A stretch of 64,000 nucleotides of DNA from positions 20,648,501-20,712,500 of the forward strand of contig AP031353.1 of assembly GCA_037833965.1 (NCBI GenBank), given 5' to 3'. The notes under the pieces were generated by a model, which did not search any database, was not told the origin of the DNA, and saw only the letters and a list, made by a program, of their open reading frames with translations. This document shows positions 1 through 12,728 of the stretch, one piece after another (the first letter of the stretch is position 1; every line of letters starts with the position of its first letter). A program made the translations under genes and the position numbers. The stretch comes from Marchantia polymorpha subsp. ruderalis (Eukaryota > Streptophyta > Marchantiopsida > Marchantiales > Marchantiaceae).

Positions 1-597
1 CGTAGGCAGCCTTCGCGTCCGCATGTGCATAGGTGTCAGTACTCCCCGCCTACGAGTAGGCGACATTCGCGGCGGACATCCCGCCGACGTCAAACCCTAT
101 TTCGCCTATGCATAGGCGGACTTTCTCTCGTCCTAGCATAGGACAAACTTTCCTCGCCTACGCGTAGGCAAAAATCTGTGTATCTTGCGACCTTCACAAC
201 TCCCGGAGTCCTCATCCGTTTGTGGCGTTCTTGGGCTCGTTAGAATCAGCGCGTCAAGCTCTTTCCAACGAAATCCTAACCAAGTCGAGGCGTTTGGGAA
301 TTGATCAGGTTCTGAAGGATTTCTCTAGCGCCGAAGGAGAACTCCTTCGGTGCGCAGCACCGAAGGCGGATTACGCGCCTTGCGCCGAAGGGGTACTCCT
401 TCAGAGCCCGTGTTTAGGGCGGCGCCTGTCCCTGACGTTGCGCCCAACTCCTGGATTCTACGAGATCTTTCGAGATGCTCCGAGATCCTCCAGTTTCACT
501 CTATTTTGATGCACCGATGGCTATTTACACTGCTGCCGCGGTACAGTTTTCCGAAAATGTTTTAAATTCCGCAAAAACCCAAAAGTGGGGTACCACA
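1..597 (-). mobile_element. LTR fragment, 5' (U3) end, giant-LTR family
   Basis: Read on the minus strand, this piece starts at 597 with TGTGGTACCCCAC, the same LTR start seen at 39608 and 55593, and runs off the left edge of the window. It shares with those LTRs an AT-rich opening, a segment around 230-280 (also seen near 39930 and 48360), and many short GC-rich palindromes, for example at 103-118 and 155-169. It abuts a second LTR start at 598, so it appears inserted into that LTR; 598-602 (CTTCC) would be its target duplication. No coding region of the U3 ORF is reached here. It is a partial, non-coding fossil. Confidence 0.75.
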
Positions 598-1530
598 CTT
601 CCCGCCGGCGTCGAACTCCATCCGCCTGTGCGTAGGCGCTGACCGTCCGCACAGAAGACGTCCGTCGGCATAGGTCCATCGCCGTAGGTGCAGCACCAAA
701 GGCGGCTGTGCCAAAGACGTTGACCGCGGTCAACGGACTCCTGTCAAGTCTATCCATCTCTCTCGCCTCTCCGCCAGCGCTCTTGTCTCCGAAGTCCCGA
801 CCCGCCGAGGGCACACTCGTCCGTTCCTTCCGTACGGTCCGTACGGATTCGCTACTCCGTTGGGTCCTTACCTAACCTTGATGCGCTGGCGCCGCAGGCG
901 CCGTACGAGCTCCACCCCCGAAGGCGGATTCCTAGGGCCGAAGGCGGATTTCCGGCCGAGGGCAAAGTGCCTACGCGCAGGCGAAGTCCGCCTATGCGTA
1001 GGTGAAAGTCCTTCCGCCTATGCGTAGGCGGCATTCCTTCCGCGTAGGCGAAATTCTCGGTGGACTTCCTGCCGTCAACTCAATTCGCCTATGTGTAGGC
1101 GACTTCCTTCCGCCTATGCGTAGGCAAAAGTCTTTGTATCTTTCAACCGTCACAACTCCCTGAGTCCTCATCCGTTTTGGGTGTACTTGGGCTCGTTAGA
1201 ACGAGCGCGTCAAGCTCTTTTCAACGAGACCCTAATAAGTTGAGGCGTTTGTGAATTGCATAGATTCTGAGGGATCCCTCTAGCGCCAAAGGCTTACCGC
1301 CGAAGGCGGATTATGCGCCTTGCGCCGAAGGAGAACTCCTTCAGAGTCGATCGTTCCGGTCAAGCGCCTGTTTCAGACATTGCGCCCAACTCGATGATTT
1401 TCGATGATTCTACGAGATCATCCATTTTCACTCTATTTAAATGTACCGATCACTATTTACACTGCTGTTGCGGTTCCGTTTTCCAAAAATGTTTTAAATT
1501 CCGCACAAACGCAAAAAGTGGGTTACCACA
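598..1530 (-). mobile_element. LTR fragment, 5' (U3) end, interrupted by a sibling LTR
   Basis: This is a second minus-strand LTR start. It begins at 1530 with TGTGGTAACCCAC and carries the same U3 landmarks as 1-597, including an AT-rich opening with a TTTAAATAG box around 1433-1442 and numerous CGCCTATGCGTAGGCG-type palindromes between 960 and 1130. It is cut at 598 by the LTR fragment to its left, so only about 930 bp of U3 are seen. No polypurine tract lies at 1531, so the right flank is probably target DNA and this is the outer edge of a 5' or solo LTR. Confidence 0.7.
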
Positions 1531-2440
1531 GGAATCTAGAGTCAAACTTCTCAGTTCTCTCCACATAGGTACTCACCTTCTTGTTCTCTTCTTGTTTCAA
1601 GAAGGTGATATCACACATCAATTTTTCATAACTTTCATTGAAAAGAAAGTTTTCAATCAGGTTCTCCATCAACGTCTCTCAAGTGTCATAATACTAATGC
1701 TCCCTCTTGTATTCTTTGTACAACTTGAAAGCAGAGTCTTCCAAAAAATCCGACAAAAACATAGTTCATTCGTACTTCTTACTGTCATTGTTTCTTATGC
1801 AATCCCTCTTGAAGTCCCTGACAAAAACTTTTACATCATCATTCTCACTCCTATAAAACAGTAGAAGTTTCCCCATTTCTAACTAATTATTTTTTCTAGT
1901 GGAAATTTATATGGGATTTCCTAATACAACACACATAACACAAACTCCATTCTTGCGTAATTTATGAAAAGAAACACAAAAAAATTGGCTCATCCAATAT
2001 AGCCATACCTCTCTTCTTCCCTAAACAAACATTGAGTTTTACACTCATCATATTTTTCTCCATCATGCGAATGATGATATCCATCTTTAGTTGGAGCTTG
2101 AATCAGCGAGATCAACTTCTTTATCTCCACACTATACTTCCCATCAAAACTTTCCATAAGTGATTCGAGAAGTGAATTCACTCTGATGCATTCGTGTTTC
2201 GCCGGTAGTCCAAATCACTCCACAATTGTCATAGTAGATCTCTCTTTGGTATTCATGTGACGATGATGGCCCCAAGTGAATTTTTAAGTCTTCCAAGTTC
2301 CCCTTGCTTTTCATTCTTTTATCCTTGTTCCGTTGTGAACAATTGACAACCTTATGTTCCTACTCTCCACAATTAAAGCAAGTTTTAGTTTTGACTCTTG
2401 GGGATTAGGTTACTACTCTTTCTTCAAACTCCACTTTAAA
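1531..2440 (-). mobile_element. Decayed retroelement gag-like fragment
   Basis: On the minus strand, short open pieces read like a retrotransposon gag: a capsid-like stretch around 1560-1870, and a region near 2340-2390 with a CxxCxxxxH zinc-knuckle pattern followed by a basic tail. The best uninterrupted piece is 1990-2181 (63 codons). Several breaks are present, and the family (Ty3/gypsy or Ty1/copia) cannot be settled from the sequence alone. It is an old fossil. Confidence 0.4.
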
Positions 2441-3821
2441 TATTTTTTTTATTGGAGTCTAAAGAGACTATAACATCCAAGGTTAAAGTCATTTTGGATC
2501 ACCTAACCTTTCAAGCCCCTTGTTCACTCATTTTTCCATAAAATAAAAACCACTCAAAAGAACTTTTCCAAAACTATGTCTACTTGGTACTTGTCTACCG
2601 ATTTTGTATACCCTAAACTTGAAAATAACATTACTTTGTCTCAATACATGATTTCTCAGTGAAATTTTAGCTCACATGTAGGTTATCTTCCAAGACACAC
2701 TCTTATAAAGTTTCAAAGCCTAATTTGAAAGAAAAAATATGTCTACTCTATACAGACTTTCTCGAGAGCAAACTTTTGGCACCCGTGAAAATTCCTCAAA
2801 ATCTGATACTCATATCTTTCTTTTAACACATGAACTAGACTTGAAACAAAAATTAAAAAATTCTCTAACTTTCACTCTACAATCAATAAAAAAAATTTCA
2901 AAAATATTTTTGTTGGTATCTATAATCATTTATCTCTCAAAATGACTTGTTTATGTGAACAAAACATACAAAATCACTTCTAGGCTATCATATGAGATTG
3001 CTTGATAGACAAAGAGAATTTCACTTCCAAGCAAACTCCCTATTTTTTCATTTCCAACTTTAATTCTAAGTGATTCATCATGGATATTTTTTCTCTAGAT
3101 AGAAACCGAATCCTAAACATTCTGCCTTCTAGATTGAGGTCACGGCAACGGAACCAAAAATACAACCTCCGGGTTGACTTTCACTCAGGTTTACCTCAGA
3201 TAAGGTAGCTCATCATGATTCTAGTAGACTAGTATTACCCTTCATACTCATGTTCCAAGCACCTTCTCACACAATCTCTCCATTTATCATTCAAGTCACA
3301 CACACATCTACACTCCAAGATACCAAAAAATTGTCATTCTTTCATATATGAAACAAGTCTTTACACATGAACTCTTAAACTTGCTTGAGAGTACCTTCCT
3401 CACCTCTCTATATTAACTACTTGAAAATCTACTATAGTAACAAATGATAGTTCTTATCTAACTTACTTGTACAAAGATAACTCATAGTAAGTTTGACTAG
3501 TTATCAATACGTGACAACATGTCATTGACCTCCGAAACCTTTTAGATGTTCATTTATCCATAGATTGAGATGGCGACATGCCATTTATGACTTTTGAACT
3601 TCTAGAATCTCCACTTGCCACAAAGTCAACATTAGACCTAGTCTAACCAATTAACTCCCCTTTGCTTAGTCAAACCAATCAAAACTAAACATAAAGTCAA
3701 AGTATTTTCTCTTGTAATCTAGACTTTTGTTCAAAACAAAATAGAATTGCTCACTCAAATCTTCTAGAATCTTTCTAGTTATTCTGCCAAGTATAAACAT
3801 TATAACTAAATATAGTTATAA
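2441..3821. other. AT-rich stretch without a recognisable gene
   Basis: No open frame here has a recognisable product. The part around 2585-2870 is a diverged copy of 33000-33270 (see the repeat entries). The rest is AT-rich and probably untranslated or long-decayed retroelement DNA lying between the gag-like piece to the left and the copia fragment to the right. Confidence 0.5.
2585..2870 (+). repeat. Dispersed AT-rich repeat, copy 1
   Basis: This stretch resembles 33000-33270 in the same orientation. Shared landmarks include the segments around 2700-2730 and 33130-33150, and a GTGAAAATYCC block followed by a run resembling CTCATAWCTTTCT and a GAAACAAAAA block. Divergence is high with small gaps. 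It could be an old LTR or untranslated leader of the decayed retroelements nearby. Confidence 0.4.
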
Positions 3822-4229
3822 CTAGCTAGATTTAGTCACGAGTAAGCTAACCATGATAAACTCATTGGCTTTTTCTAGTTCTATTTCACTTATACAACAT
3901 CTGATTTTACATGCCGCTCTATAAGATGTCATGTGATTTGTAGAGCCCGAATCCATGATCCACTTGCAAATGTACTTGGAATATGATACATCTTGTGTTG
4001 CAAAAGTGTAATCATCTTTATCCTTAGCATAGTTGGCAGCCTCCTTCTCCTTGATTTGGTTTGCATTGTCTCGCACACACTTCTTTGCCTTGAAGCAATA
4101 TCTTATAATGTGGCCTAGCTTGCCACAATTGTCACACACCTTGGATTCTTCACGTGAGAATGAGCTACCTTCTTTGTTTTGTCTTGATACAAAGGCCGTA
4201 TCATCACCATAAACCTGCTTCTATTTGCG
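3822..4229 (-). mobile_element. Ty1/copia gag-protease fragment
   Basis: The minus strand reads a CCHC zinc knuckle (CDNCGKLGHIIRYC, near 4110-4139) followed about 60 residues later by WIMDSGSTNHMTS, the usual start of the Ty1/copia aspartic protease. The reading frame extends upstream of the knuckle to the edge of the old LTR at 4230, which appears to have landed inside this element. It is a partial, broken fossil; no reverse transcriptase is seen next to it. Confidence 0.75.
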
Positions 4230-5765
4230 TGTAACAACAGATAAATACCAAAATGGAGCATAATTGTATAGATTCGATATCACAAGTACAAAAACAATAT
4301 TAGAGATTTAAATATTGTCACGATTAACATTCTATTGAGGAGTTTTACTTCTAATGCACATGTCACTCCCAAAAACATCTATAAGAGTCAACCCAAAGGC
4401 TATACAAATGTAGGGTGTAAACACATCAAGTTACTGAAATACATCCAATAAACACCACAGATAAAGCAAGCAAATCTGCACTTGAAATTTAGAACGAAAC
4501 TTCCCAGAGATACATGCTCAACCTGCTGCACCGAGCAATCAATCTACAGGTTTGCTTAAATCTTTAGCTACACTTTGCACCACTCAGAACACCCGAGATG
4601 GCTATTCTACTTCAGATGCGTTATCTATGACAAACCAAATCACATCTTGCACTATCACAAAACGCACAACTCACGAACATGTAGAGGTATGCAGATTAAA
4701 AGCAAAAAATTGTTCTACAGAAAAGTTATCCAAGTGAAGCCTTGGAACACTTTATTCACAATGAACACTTGGAGGATCACCCACTAGCAACGAGCATCCA
4801 TCAAGTGCGACGGCAGTTGTTGCCACATCCGCAGAGCACCTAACTACTTCTATCTTACTTAGAATTGCAGTGAGCTCTAATTCTAAGTTCTCCCTAGTCT
4901 CTTCCAAGCCAGATATGAAAGAACTAAGTATTCTACCTAACTGTCGATGTAGTTCTACCTCGTTGGACTCTAGCGCTCTCAACCAACACTCCAATAATTC
5001 CAACTTCAACCACTTCGTGGTCTGAATCTTGTAATACACATAAAGGCGAAGGCAACGTTCTGATCTAGCTCTTAAGCCGACAATTTTCTACTGCTCCAGG
5101 TGTCTAATGTTTGCTTTTGTCTCCATCAATTTTGCCTTAGCAGCAACCAACTGCCCCTCAATTGCCGACACTTGAGATTGCAAACTTATGCAATCTGCAT
5201 CCAATTCTTTCATACACTCCAACTTCAAAGATCTGGCAGCCTCGCAGGTTGGTAATCAATCCTGCCAAAGAGCTATTTCGACAACCACCAACAGCTCTTG
5301 TGCCGCCAGACGCTCTGCCAACTCCTCCGCGCGTTGAAATTCCCTCTGAAACATACCGCAAGACTCCTCTAATCCGTCCTAAAGTTACTCCTTCGCCTTC
5401 TGAACTGTGAAGACTTCAACCCAAAGATCTGCGCATCCTTGTTACTTTTGTGTATGAAGTCTACTTTCGGCAATTAGCTCTGGCCAAAGATATCTGCACT
5501 TCAACTCCTTCGCCCAAAGTTGCGCTTCTTCCTCCTACAAGGTATCTGTTGCGGTCACACAATCGGAATTCAAGATTGCAATCCGTTCTGTCACCCCGGC
5601 AACAATCGCTGGGGTGTTTTTCTGCGCACGAACTCTACATAAGAACCCGCCGAAGACGCTGGCATCGCATACTTCACCATCTTTCTACATAAGTACTTCA
5701 CTAAAGGAACAATCCTCTCACTCAAAAGATCGGATAGACTAAACTCCATCGACAATCAATAAAGT
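4230..5765 (-). mobile_element. Old relative of the giant LTRs, with U3 ORF relic
   Basis: On the minus strand this region ends at 4230 with a TTGTTACA terminus and holds a U5-like block (about 4335-4400) that closely follows the U5 of the young LTRs (block with GGGAGTGACA, then AAACTCCTCAATAG, then GTGACA; compare 44845-44910). Upstream of it, about 4750-5700, the strand codes for heptad-rich pieces that follow the order of the coiled-coil C-terminal domain of the young U3 ORFs, including a CLRLY...KLELLECWLRAL segment that parallels CLKGY...TLREFELRAAGL. No primer-binding site follows 4230, so it is a solo or 3' LTR, apparently inserted in the copia fragment. It is broken in several places and much older than the copies at 39-61 kb. 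Confidence 0.65.
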
Positions 5766-6856
5766 ACAGTAAAACCTGTCTAAAACAATAGTGTTGGTAC
5801 CGGGGCGTCGATATTGAATTACACATTTTATTGATTTAGATAGGGCCGTTTAAATCAATTGAATTGATCACCAGGTTTAAGATGCTGTATGGAGATCAAC
5901 GAGTCAGCAATGTTATCTTTGAATAAGGTTGAAAGAGAAGGAGAGAAGTTGCTCCCTTAAAATATTCCATAATCTGAATACTTTTTGGTACTTGCAGGAT
6001 CCAAGTGAGCACAACCTTGATTATAAGTCGGACTTATTCGAAATATCAATATGTAGGGTTTCCATTCTGAGGCAAACACGCAGTGTATAGCGGGACACAG
6101 GTTTACAATGTGTACTGGCAATATGATTTCCTTGTGCTCACAAAAGTGCATGCCAGCGTGCGCACAGCTGAGCATCACTATTTCCAGAGAGTGAAGGTGA
6201 AAACAAAGGAAGGTCGCAATTGTTAATGAAGACTCGGTCAATCACTTCCGCAAGGACTCAACTACAAGTGACACGAATTACAGAATATATCAACCTGGGG
6301 AGGAAGAACTATCTTGGACATCATGACCTTGCCAGCCGTCTCTCGGGTATACGTGCATATGAGAGACTTTAGTTGTGCACCAGAATCAAAATAGAGAATC
6401 TACATGTTTTTTTTTTTTTTTTTTCCAGATTCTCATTCCGGATCTCCAACGCTTCAGGATGAACAGGCTTCTGACGCCTGAGGACCCAAGGGTTGATTGT
6501 ATTGTATGCAGCATATTGTGTTGCGAACGTAGAAACATTCGGTGTTGGGAAATCCCTTCTCCCACCTGCCAGAGGGTTTGACTGGGCACCATCCTTAGCT
6601 CCGGGACGTATAAAACCTGCATACATGTTTCTTTCTACAGAGGATTTTAATCTCCAACAGTCTCTGTTCGTTAGTGTGTCAATTGTACACATGCACGAAC
6701 GGATAAGGTCTATGTATTTGGGACTTGCACCTTACAAACCAAAGCTCCTAGTATGTGTTATATTTTGAGATGCTTGACTTAAAATTAATATGGCCTTTAA
6801 TAATATCATTCGGATACCTTTAAGTCTTAAGTTCAATGTTGACTGACATCAATATA

Positions 6857-6926
6857 AATGGGAAATGGTAATAGACCAAGCCCAGGGGACCCAAAGGGTC
6901 AAAAGGCTGAAAAACAAAATATATAT
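6857..6926 (-). mobile_element. Very short LINE-tail insertion
   Basis: On the minus strand this reads CCTTTTGACCCTTTGGGTCCC, then a GGGCTTGGTCTATTACCATT block, which is the 3' end of the LINE at 24.5-28.57 kb. It interrupts sequence that is continuous in the right arm near 21230-21265, and ATATA flanks both sides as a likely target duplication. The element is therefore an extreme 5'-truncated copy that arrived after the arms separated, or was lost cleanly from the other arm. Confidence 0.7.
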
Positions 6927-8874
6927 ACCGAAACGCTTTCGTAGCCAGTCGATTCATATCCAAGATACGTTATTCTCAGATGTAGTATCTACGAACTTGA
7001 AATTTGCATATTTTGCATAAAAGAAAAACCTCGGGTCGCTTGACTACAATACTTTAAGGTGTCATTCGTATAATGGCCATTATCAAAACTTATGTATCAA
7101 ACTTCAAAAGTGATTCGATCAAACATCAGAAATCCATGTATGGTATGAGAGTCCTCGGTCTCTGAACTCAGAAAGATGATTCCCATGTCCTTTGACTTTT
7201 GATGGACATTGAGCTTCCAGCACACAGGTGGTGCTTGTGAGGGCTCTTGGTTAATCCTCTCATCATATTTGCATGAAATGTCTCACATATGCTAGGCCTC
7301 CTGATGTTTCGTTTAAGACGATGATTCACCTGATAAAAATGCAGTGGCGAAAGAATTGAAGGACTGAAACTTCACGCAGAGAAGACAAAGTCCAATGTTT
7401 CCTTCACAGATGCCAACCGACTCAATACGGTGTATACAGGATTGAGTTTGAGAAAATAAAGGACTCCATTCTTCAGTTTTGGTGCTGTTGTTGAGGCTCT
7501 GCTCACCAGATACAGTGTTACTAAATCACATGTATGCTGTAGAACAGATTACGAGTTAAAAGTAATTTCTTGGCTACAAATCTGTAAACGAGGTGATAGA
7601 ATACTCAAAACGTTCAAAGAGAAAAATCCTCTTCAAGCACACCGACCTTTTCAGAAGGTGATTAGCAGTGGATGTACACAGACTGTTTATCCTACCTTTG
7701 CCGCCAATGATTCAGAGTATCTGAACTTTAGAGAAGGATGACAAGGTATGCTCTGTATTAATCCAGTGGCTGCAGGTGCCTTGCCACGACGGATCGTACG
7801 GCAACACTGAACAGATGAATGCTCAAACTACTGGCCACATTTTGTGATTTCAGATGAGAAATCATTCTGAAAGTACAACTCTGCACGTTAAATTACGTGG
7901 TCTAATCAAGACAACACCATGCATTCCCTATCGATAAAAACTTCTCTTTCACCGAATGAAATTCTGCAAGGTAAGATGACAAAAAATATTTCAGTTGATG
8001 GTCAAACATCCAAGAAAAAAAAAAGCATTCAGCAAAGTTTCTCATGACGTTTCCTTGAATGCTGATGTATCTACAGATTTGCTGCCTTTTTTTAGAACTT
8101 CACATCGCAGCATTGATTTAGAAGACTAAGAACATGCAATTTTCTTTGTCTTTCCAAATCTCAAGTGGTTAGGGAGATTATGCTCTAACAGGTATAGCAT
8201 TCTCTGAGACGGATTTGAGGTAATACCTACACATCTGTGTGTCAAATACGTGAGGTCATGTATGAGACCAAATCGCATAAAACTCGGGTAGGTACGTTCA
8301 AAGTCTTCAGAAATATCTTTTTTTTTCCCGTACATGATAGATCGCTGTATAAGAAGAGCCATTGACGAATCCAGAAAGCACTTGCGTCTGAATCCTCAGA
8401 CTTCGCTTTCAGGTACTCAATTCAGCAGCCCTCAGTATGTACATGCTTCTTTGATTGCAGTAAAGAGGAAGCCATGATTTTACTTTAATAGGAAGCATCT
8501 TATAAGTTCTCTAATGCAGTTTCTTACCAAATGTACAATATTTCACTGTCAGAAATCTACAGCAAATAAGTTGATGTCCCTTTGCATGGTTCTGACTTCA
8601 AGATTCGAGAACTTCATCATGAAGTTCATGAATGTAGTACATGTGCAGAACTTCCTATTCATAAGAAATGCTTGGGATAGTCGAAACCGTTGAAAATGTC
8701 CTCTAGTCTTGATGATGCACGTCAGATTGTATATTTTGCTCCCCTGACATCGAAGTTTTTGACAATGTACGTGTTTGCAGGCAAGTCAACTTCCAGTCTA
8801 GCATTCAATTCAGTCGTTAGTAAAAAAATTCGTCGAAATCCTTAAGTGAATAGATTCAAGCTTCTTCTAGCACC

Positions 8875-10896
<2,022 letters not shown>

Positions 10897-11504
10897 AGTC
10901 CTATTTCTGAGAACTCGAAAGTCAGACGACCTTACGAAGCAATGAACCTGTCCTGTGCTCACCCTGATGCACATCTTGGTTTTATCGATTTCTCGAGCTC
11001 TGCCTGATAGAAACAGACTAATAGACGAAGCTAGAATAATTTGAGTCGGTATACGCCACACAAATTGTAAAGCCTAAGGGAGGTTGGTGCAGTCAGCGTT
11101 CAGGCCTCCGATTCTGCAGCTGATCAATGTACATAATTGCCAGCAGTAGCACATGCATTCATTAGCGAGCATAAGAATAATTCACCGGCCTTGTTTGGCT
11201 TGTCAGCTCGATACATTAAATGGAAAAACCTCTTGCTCATCTACTGAACTCAAGCGTGCGCACTGGAGCTTGCACATCCAAAATCTATGACTCTCACACG
11301 TTTTCTGAAAACTGTCTATCTCTTGTTCAAGTAAAGTGAAATGGCTAAAGGTTGTATGTGCAGAAAACTTTGACTCACTTTTAGTGGAAAACTTGTGGTA
11401 AGTTTTTTCAAAATAGATATATCTTCAACTTGATGTTGCCAAAAAATATTACTTATATACAAAGCTGATAACATAATGCCTATCAAATGTATTTCTTATG
11501 TCTC

Positions 11505-11690
11505 CAGCGGAAATCTTCAGAGAAGGGAGGACTTAAGTTAGTTAAATCGAAAAAATGACTCATTCCAAGCATCATGTATCATATATTGTTATAGATTTTC
11601 ATTAGATATATGAAGTCCCTTGTAATTTATCCGAAGGGCTGATACAATCTCACTCAAAATTGAGAAACATAGAAACCATCTCTAAAATTA
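11505..11690 (+). repeat. Spacer direct repeat, copy 1
   Basis: This stretch is similar to 15310-15480 in the same orientation. Both have an AGAGAAGG block, a GGACTTAA block, TTGTTATAGATTTTCATT, an AATTTATCC block, and then CTCACTCAAA near the end. It may be a pair of old terminal or dispersed repeats bracketing the middle of the spacer; no element between them is identified. Confidence 0.55.
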
Positions 11691-11856
11691 CATCTAAACT
11701 ATGCATTCACAATTACTAACTTTGGGTATGCTACGTCTTGCAAGAAGAATTGACTCACTAGTAGAGCTAGAACACACGACTTTCACTTATGCCACTTTAA
11801 GACGATGTTCGTAGAATATTGGACGTCCATGTAGACCTTCAGCTACTGTAAGCAAC

Positions 11857-12198
11857 ATGATTACATCGTCAATCAGTTCCAGCTCCTCTGATACACCTGC
11901 ATGCAGTGAGAAATGCGAGAAACTTCATTCAGTCAAATTTTGTGAGGAATGCGACATATTATACAAATGTGTTGCACTATTTGCAATACTTCAGCTCGAG
12001 AAATACACGGATGACGAAGGTACGTCAAGAAAGGAACTAAGAGAGTCATGTGTTGATTCTTACGTGGATAAAGGAGCTCAAGAGTTTGGCAGCGCTGTGG
12101 GTCTCGCACCAAACATGCAGAATGCACCGAGAGAAGTTGTGTTTCTCTTCGACCCCGTGCCTCGCTACCATCTGAAAAAGTCATATGGATATGATTAA
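11857..12198 (+). CDS. Unrecognised 113-codon open frame
   Basis: I do not recognise this frame. It starts with a Ser-rich segment followed by a Cys-rich stretch (residues about 16-41, Cys spacing resembling a small zinc-binding module: CSEKCEKLHSVKFCEEC), then a charged C-terminal half. It lies in the spacer between the inverted arms, has no close copy elsewhere in the window, and has no visible splice partner. It may be one exon of a gene or chance. Confidence 0.2.
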   Translation: MITSSISSSSSDTPACSEKCEKLHSVKFCEECDILYKCVALFAILQLEKYTDDEGTSRKELRESCVDSYVDKGAQEFGSAVGLAPNMQNAPREVVFLFDPVPRYHLKKSYGYD

Positions 12199-12728
12199 TG
12201 GTTTCGATCATTATCTATATCTGCCAGTCCGGTCTGCACAATTTGTGCTCTTTGTCGTGATTGGCGCATGCCAGCGCTTGGATCATGATGGTCAATGAAA
12301 CTTGGCCATCGCAGAGGACTACTTCGTAATTCTACACAAGTCCGTGAAAATGCATGGAATGCGTTTCTTCCTCGTGAAAGGAGTGGATTCTATCATGAGC
12401 ACAATGCAGAATGTCAAGTGGTAAAGAACAGACAAACGGATAACGTGAGACGAACACCCTGCACTCTCTCACTAAAACCTTGATATCGATGCAGACGAAC
12501 TTGAAGGCATGACTCACCAGACCAAAGAGCTTTTTGTACAAAAGTCTGTACGCTGTATCTATGGAGAACTGTTCTGGATCGGGATAAGACACTGCTCGAG
12601 TCACTGACACACTCACACGCTATCCGTACAAAGTGCATATATAATCTACTTTCTTCCCATTCTTCATGGAATAATCAACCTGCAGGCAATAGCAATGAGT
12701 TCAAGCTACCGCTACCCTATCTCATAAA

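Larger units (their letters stand above)
11401..12728. other. Spacer of the inverted duplication, left part
   Basis: This holds no recognisable gene. It contains a direct repeat at about 11505-11690 (partner 15310-15480) and one open frame described separately at 11857-12198. Other short frames, at 12295-12483 and 12332-12638, lie in conflicting frames and have no family features. Confidence 0.5.
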
